In this document: positions 45,138-55,929 of the stretch, one piece after another
Numbering within the stretch: the first letter of the stretch is position 1
Layout: the number at the start of each line of letters is the position of its first letter
Assembly: GCA_014529385.2 (NCBI GenBank)
Contig: CM043967.1
Span: 79,195,278 to 79,259,277, forward strand
Source of the DNA: Adiantum capillus-veneris
Lineage: Eukaryota; Streptophyta; Polypodiopsida; Polypodiales; Pteridaceae
Reading direction: 5' to 3'
DNA: 64,000 bases
Notes under the pieces: model-generated
What the model was told of the DNA's origin: nothing
Database searches by the model: none
The model's input: the letters and a program-made list of their open reading frames with translations, nothing else
Made by a program: the position numbers and the translations under genes

Positions 45138-45158
45138 TCTCTCTCTCTCTCTCTCTCC
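45138..45158. repeat. (CT)n tract at the LINE 5' junction
   Basis: About ten CT units directly abutting the first LINE-like codons; with 48071-48166 it brackets the insertion. Confidence 0.9.
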
Positions 45159-48070
45159 CTTGATATGCCATACATTTCAAGGGAGTTGGAGGAAGTTCAC
45201 TTGTATGATCGTACTTCAATGGATGAGAAAGAGCCGGATCACTATGGAAAGTTACTTTTACACATGTGTAATAGCACGGGTATGCTCATTGCCAATGGTG
45301 TATCTTTGTGGAGTGGAACCAATGGATTTACATGTAGAAGACATAATGGGGATAGTGTGATTGACTATATGCTACTCTCTGAAGCCATCATGTATCGCAT
45401 AAAGAGTTTTATGTTTGGTCAATGGACCCCGGAATCCGACCATCGCACCTTATGTATTGACCTTTCATGTGGAGAAGCAACTAAGCATGATAATCTCAGC
45501 CAAAGGAAAGAGAAGTTATCACTATGTATGGATTTCAAACGGGCACCAATGTACATTGAAATGGTTGAGCAAAAATTATGGATGACAAAGCTTCAATGTG
45601 ATGCACCATTGGAAACTAAATGGGAAGCTTTCAAGAAAGCTATTTGTTCTTGTGCGGAAGAATGCTTTGCCATAAAGCATCTCCATGGTATCAACAAAGA
45701 TAGATCACGCAAAAGGTGGTTTGATAAAGAATGTCAAGATGCTCGAAAGTCCTTGATAAAGCTTGATGCAACTATGGACAAAGACAACTATCAAAGTCAT
45801 TTGCATACATACAAGGCATTGATTCAAAAGAAGAGAAGAAGATGGGAAGTAAAGCAACAAGAATTTCAAATCCAAGAAAAGGCACATGCATGTGGAAGAT
45901 TTTGGAGAAACTTGAGAGGCAAGCGGGTTGAGAATTTTGGTAACTTGAGTCTAGTGGATATGTACACACATTGTAGGCAATTATATGAGCAAGAAAATAC
46001 TGAAAAAATGCCATTTTATGGTTCACTCCCATGTATGCCATCTTTTTTTACTATTGAGGATGTATGCGGTGGGCTTGAAAAGTTGGCCACTCGCAAAGCG
46101 GGAGATCTTCAAGGTATCAAGCCGGAGATGATCAAATGGACGGGAGATTTTACCCATGAGTGGATGTGTGATATGTTCAACCTTGCACTTCAACATGGTA
46201 TGCCTTATGATTGGAGTACTAATTGGGTTAAGCCTTTGCATAAAGGAGGGGATGTAAAGAATGTAAGCAACTACCGGACTATAATGATTGGGTCTCTTAT
46301 GGCAAAGTTATTTGGGTGCATAATGGAGATGAAATTGAGTGATTGGGCTGAAGAGAATGACAAGCGTGCAAAGGGACAAGCGGGTTTTCGTCGATGCCAT
46401 AGCACCATTGATCATCTTGTCACTCTTCGTGTTCTCATGGAGGAAAGTCGGTTGAAAGGCAAGCGATTGTATTGTTGTTTTGTGGACTTTAAGAAAGCCT
46501 TTGATATGATTCCACGTAACAATTTGTGGAGAAGGATGGAAGAACTCCAAGTGCCAAGTGAGTTTATGCTTGCGGTTTCTCGAATCTATGAGAAGGTGAT
46601 TTGTCAATTGCGCATGGGAAGAGAAATTTCAGAAATTTTTGTAAGCACTATTGGGGTTAAACAAGGATGTCCATTGTCACCAACTCTCTTTGGTCTATGC
46701 ATCGATCAATTGGAACAAATGGTACTTGACTTTATGCAAGAAGAAGGCATTGAAGAGGTCACTATTTGCAATGCGGTAATCATGCTTTTGTTGTATGCGG
46801 ATGATGTAGTGCTTCTAGCACACACTTTAGAAGATGCACAAAAGCTTATGGTTGTCCTTGAGAACTTTTGCTTGCATAGTGGGCTGATTGTAAATGAATC
46901 CAAAACAAAGGTTATGCTTGTGAAAACCAACCATAAGGAGAAGCCATGCATTGTGTACAACAACGAGACACTTGAAGTTGTTGAGAGCTTTAAGTACCTT
47001 GGCCTTGAGGTTCCATCCAATCACAAGTGGCATGAATGTGCTATGCGTCGTTTGGAAGCGGGAAAGAGAGCATATTATGCATTTGAGAACATGTGTAATG
47101 CGGGAAACATCAAGTGTTGGGTTCTCAAGAAGTATCTTTTTGATGCATTGGTGACACCGGTTCTTCTTTATGGAGTTGAAGTGTGGGGTGGGAGCATCTC
47201 AAAGTCTACTTGGAAAGAGTTTGAGAATGTCCAAAAGAGTTTTCTTACAAACTTTCTCCAAGTTAAGACACAAACACCATATATGCTCCTACTTCTTGAG
47301 TCGGGATCTCTTCCAATTGAGGTTATGGGCATGGAAAGGGTTGTGGAGTACATGATAAAGATGCGTCAAAACCCCTCACATCGACTTCCTACAATTGCAT
47401 GGGAAGCAAGCAAAAAAGTTCAAAAGACGCATAAAAGCAAGATATTGAGCACGGGATGGATGCAAGACATAAAGAAGTGGTTTGGGAGATGGGATGCATT
47501 ACACTTGCTACATGATGCTTCAATTGACTCTCAAGTGAATGAAGCTTTTCTACAACGCCAATGTATTACGGCTTGGGAGAAATCCGGTGGGTCACGCTTC
47601 ATACATTACACCACCTATATTGCCCCCAACTACAAAACCATGTTCTTCGCTAAGAGAGGAAACCGTACTCACACTTACATGCTTGAGCCTATTCCCTTGT
47701 CCGCGATACGCACTATCGCAACAATTCGGCTTAGCTCCCATTTCCTTCGATGCGAGATAGGGTGTTGGGGCAATGGAGAAGAGTCAAATCGACTGTGCAC
47801 ATTATGCTCACTGCAAGTTCGAGAGTCTGAGTACCACACACTACTAGAGTGCTCAGCTTTTGATCACATCCGAACTTGCTTCTCTCACATTTTCAGCCAT
47901 AACTTAGACCTACACACTTTCCTCTCCCAGCCAAAGTGTGGGCTCTCCATTGCGACTCTCATCACTACAATTTTGGAGCATCGAGAGTCACTCATCAGCC
48001 GTACACATACTACATCACATGTAACTTTGGTCCCATAGGTCATATTTGACCTCCGAGGACGATAATAAAA
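45159..48070 (+). mobile_element. 5'-truncated LINE (non-LTR retrotransposon)
   Basis: Starts within the endonuclease domain right at a CT tract, contains a full RT and C-terminal zinc finger, a very short 3' UTR (about 30 bp after the TAG at 48036-48038) and ends in (TCTA)n(CT)n, not poly-A. ORF1 and the N-terminal two-thirds of the endonuclease are absent, as expected from incomplete reverse transcription. The 3' end is shared with the fragment at 42.46 kb. Confidence 0.85.
45163..48038 (+). CDS. LINE ORF2 fragment: endonuclease C-terminus, reverse transcriptase, zinc finger
   Basis: An uninterrupted frame (971 codons if the translated CT tract from 45123 is counted, about 958 of them element-derived). 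Numbering from 45123: residues ~45-115 end an APE-type endonuclease (GMLIANGVSLWSGTNGFTC, DSVIDYMLLS, and the terminal SDH in PESDHRTL). RT spans ~350-640, with NWVKPLHKGGDVKNVSNYRT, motif A FVDFKKAFD (~452), GVKQGCPLSPTLFGLCIDQL (motif B) and YADDVVLL (~557). About 660-800 is the thumb/connector, and ~891 has CTLCSLQVRESEYHTLLEC, a C-x2-C-x8-H-x4-C finger. Preservation of so long a frame implies a young copy. It would nick and reverse-transcribe at the target, but without the endonuclease N-terminus it cannot move by itself. Confidence 0.88.
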
Positions 48071-48078
48071 TCTATCTA

Positions 48079-48166
<88 letters not shown>
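48071..48166. repeat. (TCTA)3(CT)n tract at the LINE 3' junction
   Basis: TCTATCTATC passing into more than 40 CT units, directly downstream of the LINE 3' UTR. Confidence 0.95.
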
Positions 48167-48169
<3 letters not shown>

Positions 48170-48700
48170 GGTGTTGCCTGTGCCGACATGCATCTAGGGC
48201 TGGAAGGAGCAAGGGATGCATAGAGTAGGGTTTGATCCAGATTCTTGCAGCAGCACAACAATGTATGACCGTTTCTCGCGTAGAGCAAGGATTCATCCGA
48301 ATGGTGGGCAGATCCGGTAAGGCTCTAGAGCCCCACACCGCGTGATGGTGGGGGAGCAGGTGGAGGCAGAAACAGGGCCACACAAAGGCAAAAACTGAGG
48401 TGGTGGCAGGGAATAACAAATAGGTGAAACCGTATGTTCATGGGTGGTGGGATGTTTAGCTTCCATACCGCCCAGCTTATACCTTTGCTCCACTATCCGC
48501 CCATGCGCGCTTTCTACTCTATCGTTTGGTAGCGAGGTCTACTAGCAGAGGCAGAGATGTAAGAGCGAGGCTAGCTGCGTACGACTAAGAGGGGAATTAT
48601 TGCTTTTAAAAAAAGTAGTGAAAATTTACCAAAACCAAAATTACCAAAATATCATAATTACTGGCACCACCTCATTTTTTGCCTTTTAATTCCATATTAT
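48170..48700. other. No gene recognised
   Basis: Neutral-GC sequence with short frames; a minus-strand frame crossing the CT tract is a repeat artefact. Confidence 0.4.
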
Positions 48701-48709
48701 GAAATGTGC

Positions 48710-49205
48710 AAGATTTTTTTTGGGGAAAATGACCAAAATACCCCTCTAATTTGTGGAAATTCACAAAATACCCCTCAATTATAAAAAATTCCCAAAGTAC
48801 GCCCCATATTTTGTCAAAAATTCCCAAAATGCCTTTCAAATTTTCCAAAATTCCAAAAATACCCCATTAAACATGTCCAGAAACAATTTTGAATGTAGCT
48901 TTATATGAGAAGATTAATTGTCTATCATTGTAAGATGTTAAAACTAGATTTCTAGCTAGTTATGTAGGCTTTCACGATGAATTGCATCATTAATTTTAGA
49001 GAAAAATGCCTTTTTTTCTAGATAATTTGTGAGAATCTATGTGTTTAGCAATAAAAAATGGATCTCAATTGTCAAAAGGCCAGAGCAATTCACCCAAAGC
49101 ACACACAAGGGTATTTTTGAAATTTTTGAAATTTGAGGGGTATTTTGGGAATTTCCACAAATTAGAGGGGTGGTTTGGTAATTTTTCTTTGTTAAAAAAA
49201 AATTA
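48710..49205. mobile_element. MITE-like element with ~55-bp inverted ends and subterminal repeats
   Basis: The left end (48725-48780: CCAAAATACCCCTCTAATTT then GTGGAAATTC) and right end (49130-49195) are imperfect reverse complements over about 55 bp. Next to the left end the block CAAAATACCCC...AATTCC repeats about five times with a ~30-bp period (48735-48870). It encodes nothing. The edges merge into A/T runs, so the target duplication cannot be read. Confidence 0.65.
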
Positions 49206-49548
49206 AGAGCCTCTGTTCTCATGCAACGATCATCTATCGATGGATTGGCTAACATGGTAATCTTGTTTCATGTTTGCTAGGAGTCGAGATTGATCCCATT
49301 TCTTTTCTACATTGAAGCCTTTGAATTTTACACTGATTGAAGATAATTGAATTAGAGCTGTGGTGGCTCTCGAAAAGCACCAAAATCTTCTCATGCTCAC
49401 AACATCGATCACCACATGTTCCTATCATGCTCCCATGGAACTTTTGGAACGCTGATCACCACATGCTCGCACCCCCTCCCATTGTAGGAACATGCTCTTT
49501 GAGTGCCAAACTATAAAGACATTGTGTGGATGTTGCTAGACACAAAGC

Positions 49549-49550
<2 letters not shown>

Positions 49551-49636
<86 letters not shown>
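49551..49636. repeat. (GA)n microsatellite
   Basis: About 43 GA units without interruption. Confidence 0.95.
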
Positions 49637-49639
<3 letters not shown>

Positions 49640-49850
49640 CCCAATATCTTCCCACATGTGGGAAGAGCAGGATAGAGAAACACATTTTTTTTCTCTTTAT
49701 CTTTTCCTTCTCCTTGAAACAAAGGGATCTTGTGAGATTCCTCTTTTACAAATTTTGGTCCTCCCCTACTCCTACTTGAGTTACTTCCATTAGTAAGAAT
49801 CTACAAAGACGCTCACATGTCTCCCAAGGGAAAAAGCAAGAGGGTGGCAT

Positions 49851-49855
<5 letters not shown>

Positions 49856-49881
<26 letters not shown>
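49856..49881. repeat. (GA)n microsatellite
   Basis: About 13 GA units. Confidence 0.9.
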
Positions 49882-49888
<7 letters not shown>

Positions 49889-49965
49889 TCATTTTCAATG
49901 GTGAGGAGGCAAGAGACAAAGAAAGGATTTTTTTTCATGGTCTACGTTGACACTCTCTTTCCATT

Positions 49966-50171
49966 CCATCAATGCTCTGTGACTTATGGGTTGCTAGTTT
50001 GTGCCTAGTCAATCAAATTATGCAATTGTGCTTGGTCTGCCGCAATGTTATCGTGAGATGACCATTTTCCATCAATGCTCTATGTCTTATGGGTCACTAG
50101 TATGTGCTTGGTCAATCAAATATGGCAATTGTGCTTGGTGTGTCGCAATGTTATCCTAAGATAGTTGTTGC
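49966..50171. repeat. Tandem duplication, 103-bp unit, two copies
   Basis: CCATCAATGCTCTGTGACTT at 49966 and CCATCAATGCTCTATGTCTT at 50069 start two copies that stay alignable through the CGCAATGTTATC block. Confidence 0.85.
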
Positions 50172-50287
50172 CCTACGACTGCATGTTGCTCTCATGTGGG
50201 AGACCTACAAGGCACAACACAAATAAGACTCAAGGGAGTGCATAAACACCTCTAGAATTTGTGAGCTAGATTGTTATTTGTGTTGTT

Positions 50288-50290
<3 letters not shown>

Positions 50291-50337
<47 letters not shown>
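50291..50337. repeat. (CT)n microsatellite
   Basis: About 23 CT units, directly abutting CACTA relic 3. Confidence 0.95.
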
Positions 50338-50339
<2 letters not shown>

Positions 50340-51130
50340 GTGAAGGTCTTGCTTGATTTTTGAGTCGCTCGAGAAACCTCGCTCGGTGAATGGTAACACT
50401 CTTTTGAACTGACCCAACATACCAACTCACTGATTTTGTAGATTTTTCTTCTAATGTCATCTTTCAAACAACCCTTTATGGAAATTGGTAAGATGAACTA
50501 TAAACATTTGTGCCAATCATGGGACTTAAGACCACTCAGATTGTCATCTCTCGTAAAAGCCGTTTTCAAATATCACATGCACCCTGTGGGAGTCTTGAAT
50601 GAAGATATAGTCTTCTTCACTTGTTGCTCTTCTACATGACTCAGAACCCATGGACCTTTTGGTATATCAAACTTTCCATTGGGTTTAAGTTGAGGCCACA
50701 TCTATGACATTTGACCCACATCCTGCAGGTCATCTCTTTGGGCCTTTCTGTTCCTTTTTCCAGTGATAGTTTTACATATGATCTTCCCCACATTCTTGGA
50801 GATGTACATTGGGTCGAGCAAATGATTAGTCAGCATGTCACTCTAGTACAGGAGTTCATGGAAACTAGAATGTCTTTTCATTCTAGGTGGCATCCAATCT
50901 CCCCTCTCCAGCCACATGTTTTTCCAATCGCTCACTTTTAGTGAATGCATGTCATGTTTGCATATGTTTGGTCCACGTAGCTCATGTCCTTCAGACAAAA
51001 ATCTACTACGCTCCTTGTAAATTGTCTTGCTCAAATGCTCAGAGCGGTGGAAGCCAAGTCGAGGACCACATTTCGGATATGCATGATTGCCTGAGTAAAA
51101 GCCTGAAACATCACAAAATTAAAATATAAA
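50340..51130 (-). pseudogene. CACTA (En/Spm) TNP2 relic 3
   Basis: In the minus-strand sense: SRFLSEGHELRGPNICKHDM (51020-50960; compare HHFLPKGHSKHY in relic 1), NMWLERGDWMPPRMKRHSSF, the DPMYI-type KNV segment (50830-50790), a KPNGKF-like block (50690), then GLKSHDWHKCL (about 50535-50500) and FILPISIKGCLKDDIRRK. Similarity to 2629-2878 is easy to see at DNA level as well (TTTGGTATA...AAACTTTCCATTGGGTTTAAGT with few changes). Stops are frequent. The fragment ends at the (CT)n tract. Confidence 0.8.
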
Positions 51131-51139
51131 AGCATTGTC

Positions 51140-51595
51140 ATAGCCAAGAATCACATGTGTGTGAGGGTTTTAACGGCACTTACCTGAGCACTCACCAAAG
51201 CTTGGCCAATTGTGCATATTCCACATGAGTATGCCTTGCACATAAGACATATTTAGAAATTTTGGGAATTATTCAAGTCCCATTTTTTTCAAAGTTACTC
51301 AAAAACTTGGTATTTTGTGTAGTTCAAGCGTTCATTTATTAGTACACGCTATGTTCCATTAAAATATATCCCTTAGTACATATCTAGAGGGGTGTCTGTA
51401 TTTAAAGACATAGGTACATACATCAAGTGCAGTGACATCAAATGCATGGCACTAAACTTAATTTGTATTTTACAATATTCTTCATGTGAAAAATTTGATG
51501 TAAATCAATAACTTAATTTTGAGAGATTCATGTTAAAGCTTTGGATTCCAAGCCCTTATTTAGCAAGATGATTATGTTTAGGAATGCATTCCATT
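51140..51595. other. No gene recognised
   Basis: AT-rich spacer with short frames only. Confidence 0.4.
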
Positions 51596-51599
51596 GTGC

Positions 51600-52223
51600 T
51601 CATGCTTGCATTAGTTTTTGGTTGATAAACGGCTCCTTTTGCATTGACTTTGCAATAGAAAAATACACATCTTTGGATATTTCACAAGATATCTTTGGTT
51701 GGTAATTGAGAATAATCTTTGATGGTCTATACTTGAACTGTTGAAGCGATTGAGGGGTAATCTTTGCAACTTTTTTTGCCATACAAAAATTTTGCAACAC
51801 TAATGGCATGCTACACAAAGATGATTCAACAGTCTAACATTGTAAACATCCTCTTTGCAAAGTTTGTGAAGGGAAAATTTTCTAGAAGGATTAAAGGGTG
51901 TGAAAATTGCTACTATCTCTACTTGACTTGGTTCTTGAATGAAACATAAAATCAAAATCTTGAACCAATCTAGATTGAGTCTTCTATACACGTAGTTTGC
52001 TGGAGCAACAAAACACTTTGTCATGTCAACGCTAAAGACTTTGTTTTCCCCAAATTGGTAGTATCCCTTGTTGATTTCTAAGGAGGTCACTGCCTTGTCA
52101 TCTTCTAGTAGAGTTTTGATTTTCCACCAACTTCTCTTCAAAAACCTCTTTGTCTAGCTTTCTACACTTTGTCATCTTTCTCTTTGCTATTTGTTGTCCA
52201 TCTTCTTCAAAGGTAGAATCATC
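51600..52223 (-). pseudogene. Hypothetical ORF remnant, downstream half, interrupted by copia
   Basis: The minus-strand frame 52141-51800 (113 codons, KRSWWKIKTLLEDDKAVTSL, then NYVYRRLNLDWFKILI) and 51818-51600 read as coding-like. The matching upstream half lies beyond the copia element at 57610-57241. No domain recognised. Removing copia plus one GTTTG copy would bring the halves together in the same orientation. Confidence 0.35.
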
Positions 52224-52228
52224 GTTTG
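52224..52228. repeat. Target-site duplication GTTTG (left)
   Basis: The five bases before the left LTR equal the five after the right LTR (57236-57240), as expected of copia integration. Confidence 0.9.
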
Positions 52229-52420
52229 TGAAGGAGTACGAGCTGAAGTGCGACGCGAGAGAGAGTGCGAGAAGAAGAGCACGACGATATGGTGAACTCG
52301 CTCTACTATAATGTGTAGAGCATAGTGAGTTCTTATTAGGTTTTTACAAAAGAATATGTGTACATACCTGGCGGCCCGCCCACTTACCTGGGCGACCACA
52401 TTGGGCTTTATACCCCAACA
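52229..52420 (-). repeat. copia 3' LTR (element sense)
   Basis: The minus strand begins TGTTGGGGTATAAAGCCCAA and ends CTCCTTCA. The GTATAAAG close to its start could be a TATA box. Next to it at 52421-52435 the minus strand reads CTTTAAGTGGGAGGT, the polypurine tract. Confidence 0.92.
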
Positions 52421-52509
52421 ACCTCCCACTTAAAGTCCAATGTGGTACTTTAAGTGTGAGAGAAGCTACTATACAAGCTAATATACAAGAGATGTAGAGA
52501 AGTGATGTA

Positions 52510-52893
52510 CTACCCTACACCTAACTGCTTGCAAAAATGCGCAAAGCTCTCTGAGGGAAGTCCTTTTGTAAGTAGATCAGCATGATTTTCCGTGGTGTGA
52601 ACTTTGACAAGCTGAAGTTGCTTATCCTCGAGCATTTCCTTGATGAAATGATACTTCACATCCACATGCTTTGTCTTTGAGTGATAAACTAGATTGCGAG
52701 CCAATTGTATAGCACTTTGACTATCACAATATAACACAGGCATCTCTTCTTTGATTCCCAAATCTGTTACTAGTCGATTAAGCCAAATTGATTCTTTGCA
52801 TGCCTTTGATGCTGCAACATATTCAGCCTCTATAGTAGACTGAGTAACACAATCTTTTAATCTAGAACGCCATGATACTGCTCCACCAGCCAA
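52510..52893 (-). pseudogene. copia RNase H
   Basis: 127 codons: SWRSRLKDCVTQSTIEAEYV, AACKE-type SKACKESIWLNRLV, PVLYCDSQSAIQLARN and HSKTKHVDVKYHFIKEMLED, then HADLLTKGLPSESF. These are the conserved STIEAEYVA (catalytic E), YCDSQSA (catalytic D) and KHVD/H blocks of Ty1/copia RNase H, which removes template RNA. The frame overlaps the preceding RT frame by a short shift at 52893-52857, a frameshift relative to an intact element. Confidence 0.88.
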
Positions 52894-53960
52894 TGTAAAG
52901 ACATACCCTGACGTAGACCTTCGGTTGTCTGAGTCACCTGCATATCTGAGTCTGTAAAACCCTTTACACTTAGCTCCTGACTCCTATAGCATATGCACAT
53001 ACTCTTTGTAGCTTTCAGGTATCTCAATATTCCTTTCACTGCCTCCCAATGTTTCTTGCCTGGGTTTGACATGTATCGACTTACTACTCCCACTGCAAAT
53101 GCAATGTCTGGGCGAGTAGCAATCATTGCATACATCAAACTACCCACTGCAGACGCATATGGCATCTTATCCATTTCAACCTGTTCTTCCTCAGGCACAG
53201 GACAATATTGTTTGCTAAGTTTCACATATGGTGGCAATGGAACACTCAATGCCTTTCCCTTCTCCATATTGAAACGTTGCAAAACCTTGTCAATATACTC
53301 TGTTTGAGATAACCAAATCAACTTCTTTAATCTGTATCTCTCAATGCGCATACCAGGTATATGAGTTGCCTCACCCATGTCTTTCATGTCAAACGATTTT
53401 GCCATCTTTGACTTCAAAGCTGAAATTTCTACCAAGTGCTTGCCAGCAATCAACATGTCATCCATAAACAAAATAAGGATCAGCCAACTGCCATCCTTAG
53501 CCTTCTTTGTATATAGACAGTGATCGAACTCACTACATTTGTAGCCTTGAGAAAGCATAAACTTGTGGAACTTATGGTACCATGCCCTCGGTGATTGTTT
53601 TAAGCCATAAAGACTCTTTAACAACTGGCATACCAAATCTTCCTTGCCTTTCTCAACAAACCCTTCTGGCTGCTGCATGTAAATTGCCACATCTAAATCA
53701 CCATGCAAGAATGCTGTCTTGACATCCATTTGGTGCAACACCAAATCTAATATGGCAACCAATGCAAGAAAGCATCTCAATGTAGTCATCTTGACCACCG
53801 AAGAGAAGACTTCATCAAAGTCAATGCCTTGTTCTTGCTGAAAGCCCTTGGCAACAAGCCTTGCTTTGTACTTTGGCTAACTATCATGAGCGGTGATCTT
53901 ATACCTATAAACCCATTTACAAGGTAGATCCTTTTTGCCATGTGGTAATTTAACTAGCTT
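52857..53960 (-). pseudogene. copia reverse transcriptase
   Basis: The frame 53798-52857 (313 codons) has VLHQMDVKTAFLHGDLDVAI (motif A), MQQPEGF, CQLLKSLYGLKQSPRAWYHK (motif B), FDHCLYTK and the catalytic LFMDDMLIAG (F-M-D-D where Y-V-D-D is usual). C-terminal landmarks are PYASAVGSLMYAMIATRPDI and YMSNPGKKHWEAVKGILRYL. Upstream YKARLVAKGFQQEQGIDFDE (53880-53825) belongs to the same domain, but a TAG stands immediately before it. 54181-53954 holds the RT N-terminal extension (RITRPPDRFVPS). Confidence 0.88.
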
Positions 53961-54187
53961 CCATGTCTGGTTTTATGCCGAGCTATCATCTCTGACTGCA
54001 TGGCCAATTGAAAATCCCCGGAGTCCTTCATTTGCACTGCTTCCTTGTAACATGAAGGCTCATTGCAATCAGTCAACATGACATAGTTTATAGATGGAAC
54101 AAACCTATCAGGAGGTCGCGTGATACGTCCAAATCTATGCAAAATAGGTGGCTCAGGCTCAGCCACAACCTGTGGTTCCACTCTATC

Positions 54188-55327
54188 CTATCCTTGTTCC
54201 TCTTGAGCCCTGACATTTTGTCTTGCACGTGCAGGTCCATCTTCTTGGAAGACAACTCTTCTAATCTCTTCAACCCTCTCTGGTTTAGAATGATATTTGG
54301 CTTCATTAAAGTGAACATCATTGCTGCTGATAATGTTTCTAGATTCGGGATCCCAAAGTCTGTACCCCATCGCACCAGAATTACCATAGCGTAGAAAGAT
54401 GCTCTTTCTACTCTTTGGCTCAAGTTTGTTCCTAAATTCCTTTGGAACATGAGTATATGCCTCACAACCAAAGACTCTGAGATGCTTGTATGAGGGAATT
54501 TTGCCTGACCATACCATCTGTGCCACTGAATCCTTCTGCAAAACCTTGCTAGGAGATCTATTTATAAGATGAACAACTGTTGATACAGCTTCAGCCCAAA
54601 ACCCATTTGGCAGTTGTGCATTAGACAACATACTTCTGACCTTCTCTTGTATGGTCCTATTCATCCTCTCAGCAACACCATTTTGAGGAGGATTGTAAGG
54701 AGCAGTAAGTTCACCTTTTATACCTTTTGACTCACAAAAGTCCTGAAAGGCCTTTGAAACATACTCTCCACCATTGTCAGTGCGTAAGCATTTAAGCTTC
54801 TTGCCACTTTGATTCTCCACAAGTGCCAAAAATGTTTTGAAAACACTAAACGCTTCATCCTTGTGCTTGAGAAAGTAAACCCATACTTTCCTCGAGTAAT
54901 CATCTATAAATGTCATAAAGTAAGAAGCTCCCCCTAGAGATAGGTTAGGCATAGGTCCACACAAATCACTATGAACAAGTGCCAACTGTGTATCTCTTCT
55001 ACTGCTTCTATGCTTATGTGGCTGCTGTGTTTGCTTACCATACAGACAATGTTCACAGAATTCAAAATCATTAAATGAAAATCCACGCAAATAACCCAAA
55101 CGAGAAAAGATTTCCATTCCCTTCTTGGACATATGTCCTAACCGGCTATGCCACAAAGAAACGTTCGGCTGCTCGGTTACATTGATTACATTTTTAGAGA
55201 CATTTGATACATAAATCATGTAGAGTCCTAAGGCTTTACTCCATGTGCTACTATCATAGAACCCTTGGATGTTCTTTCCAAAAGTGGTGACATAGCCAGC
55301 ATCATCAAGTAAACCTGTGCTGATCAA
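54188..55327 (-). pseudogene. copia gag-pre-integrase and integrase
   Basis: 379 codons, open. Pre-integrase: LWHSRLGHMSKKGMEIFSR and the zinc ligands in FCEHCLYGKQ (H-x-H ... C-x2-C). Core: HSDLCGPMPNLSLGGASYF, FIDDYSRKVWVYFLKHKDEA (first D of the triad nearby), LRTDNGGEYVSKAFQDFC (second D) and YNPPQNGVAERMNRTIQEKV (catalytic E region). The C-terminal module has LRVFGCEAYTHVPKEFRNKL and the R-K-S-I-F-L-R-Y-G segment. The whole integrase is better preserved than the rest of the element. Its start lies out of frame directly after gag, where the protease should be. Confidence 0.9.
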
Positions 55328-55745
55328 GCTCTTTGTCTTTGTCCATTGTCTTTCTATTGGTTTCTTCAGTAAGCAGACTGCCTTCTACACCTGCTATGGT
55401 CAAACCATCTGGAGGTGTAGAATTACTCAAAGCTGTGCGAAAAGTGTCCCAACTTTCTGGCAATGTGATCAACAAGAACATAGCTCTAACAGGTTCATCA
55501 AACTTGACACCTTGAGCTGACAACTGACTGGAGATGGTGTTGAATTCATTCAGATGATTGGACATAGGTGTCCCTTCTTTCATCTTCAAGTCAACAAGCT
55601 TATTAAGCCAGTATACCTGTGAAGCTGCACTCTGCTTCTCATAAAGATCACTCAGCTTTGTCCATCCTTGATAAGCCGACATCTCTTCTGCTACATTGAA
55701 GTAAACACTTTCAAAGTCAGCATATGGAGATGGTGTTGAATTCAT
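55305..55745 (-). pseudogene. copia gag fragment
   Basis: Encodes the UBN2-type gag core: WTKLSDLYEKQSAASQVYWL, VDLKMKEGTPMSNHLNEFNT, LLITLPESWDTFRTALSNST and ending SLLTEETNRKTMDKDKELD. Coding passes directly from there to the region just after a normal protease, without zinc knuckle or D-S-G-A protease motif, and out of frame. The 5' part of gag is disrupted by the duplication at 55531-55922. Confidence 0.85.
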
Positions 55746-55922
55746 TCAGATGATTGGACATAGGTGTCCCTTCTTTCTTCTTCAAGTCAACAAGCTTATT
55801 AAGCCAGTATATGTGAAGCTGCACTCTGCTTCTCATAAAGATCACTCAGCTTTGTCCATCCTTGATAAGCCGACATCTCTTCTGCTACATTGAAGTTAAC
55901 ACTTTCTGCCAAAGTCAGCATA
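55531..55922. repeat. Tandem duplication in copia gag, 196-bp unit
   Basis: GAGATGGTGTTGAATTCATT begins at 55531 and again at 55727. The two copies are nearly identical up to about 55900 apart from small indels (ACCTGTG versus TGTG; a few bases near AACACTTTC). Confidence 0.9.
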
Positions 55923-55929
55923 ATGTAGA

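Noticed and set aside
48072-48419. Minus-strand frame with a long R-E repeat, and similar frames at 49503-49793 and 19002-19232
   Set aside because: Translation of CT/GA dinucleotide repeats; no real coding signal.
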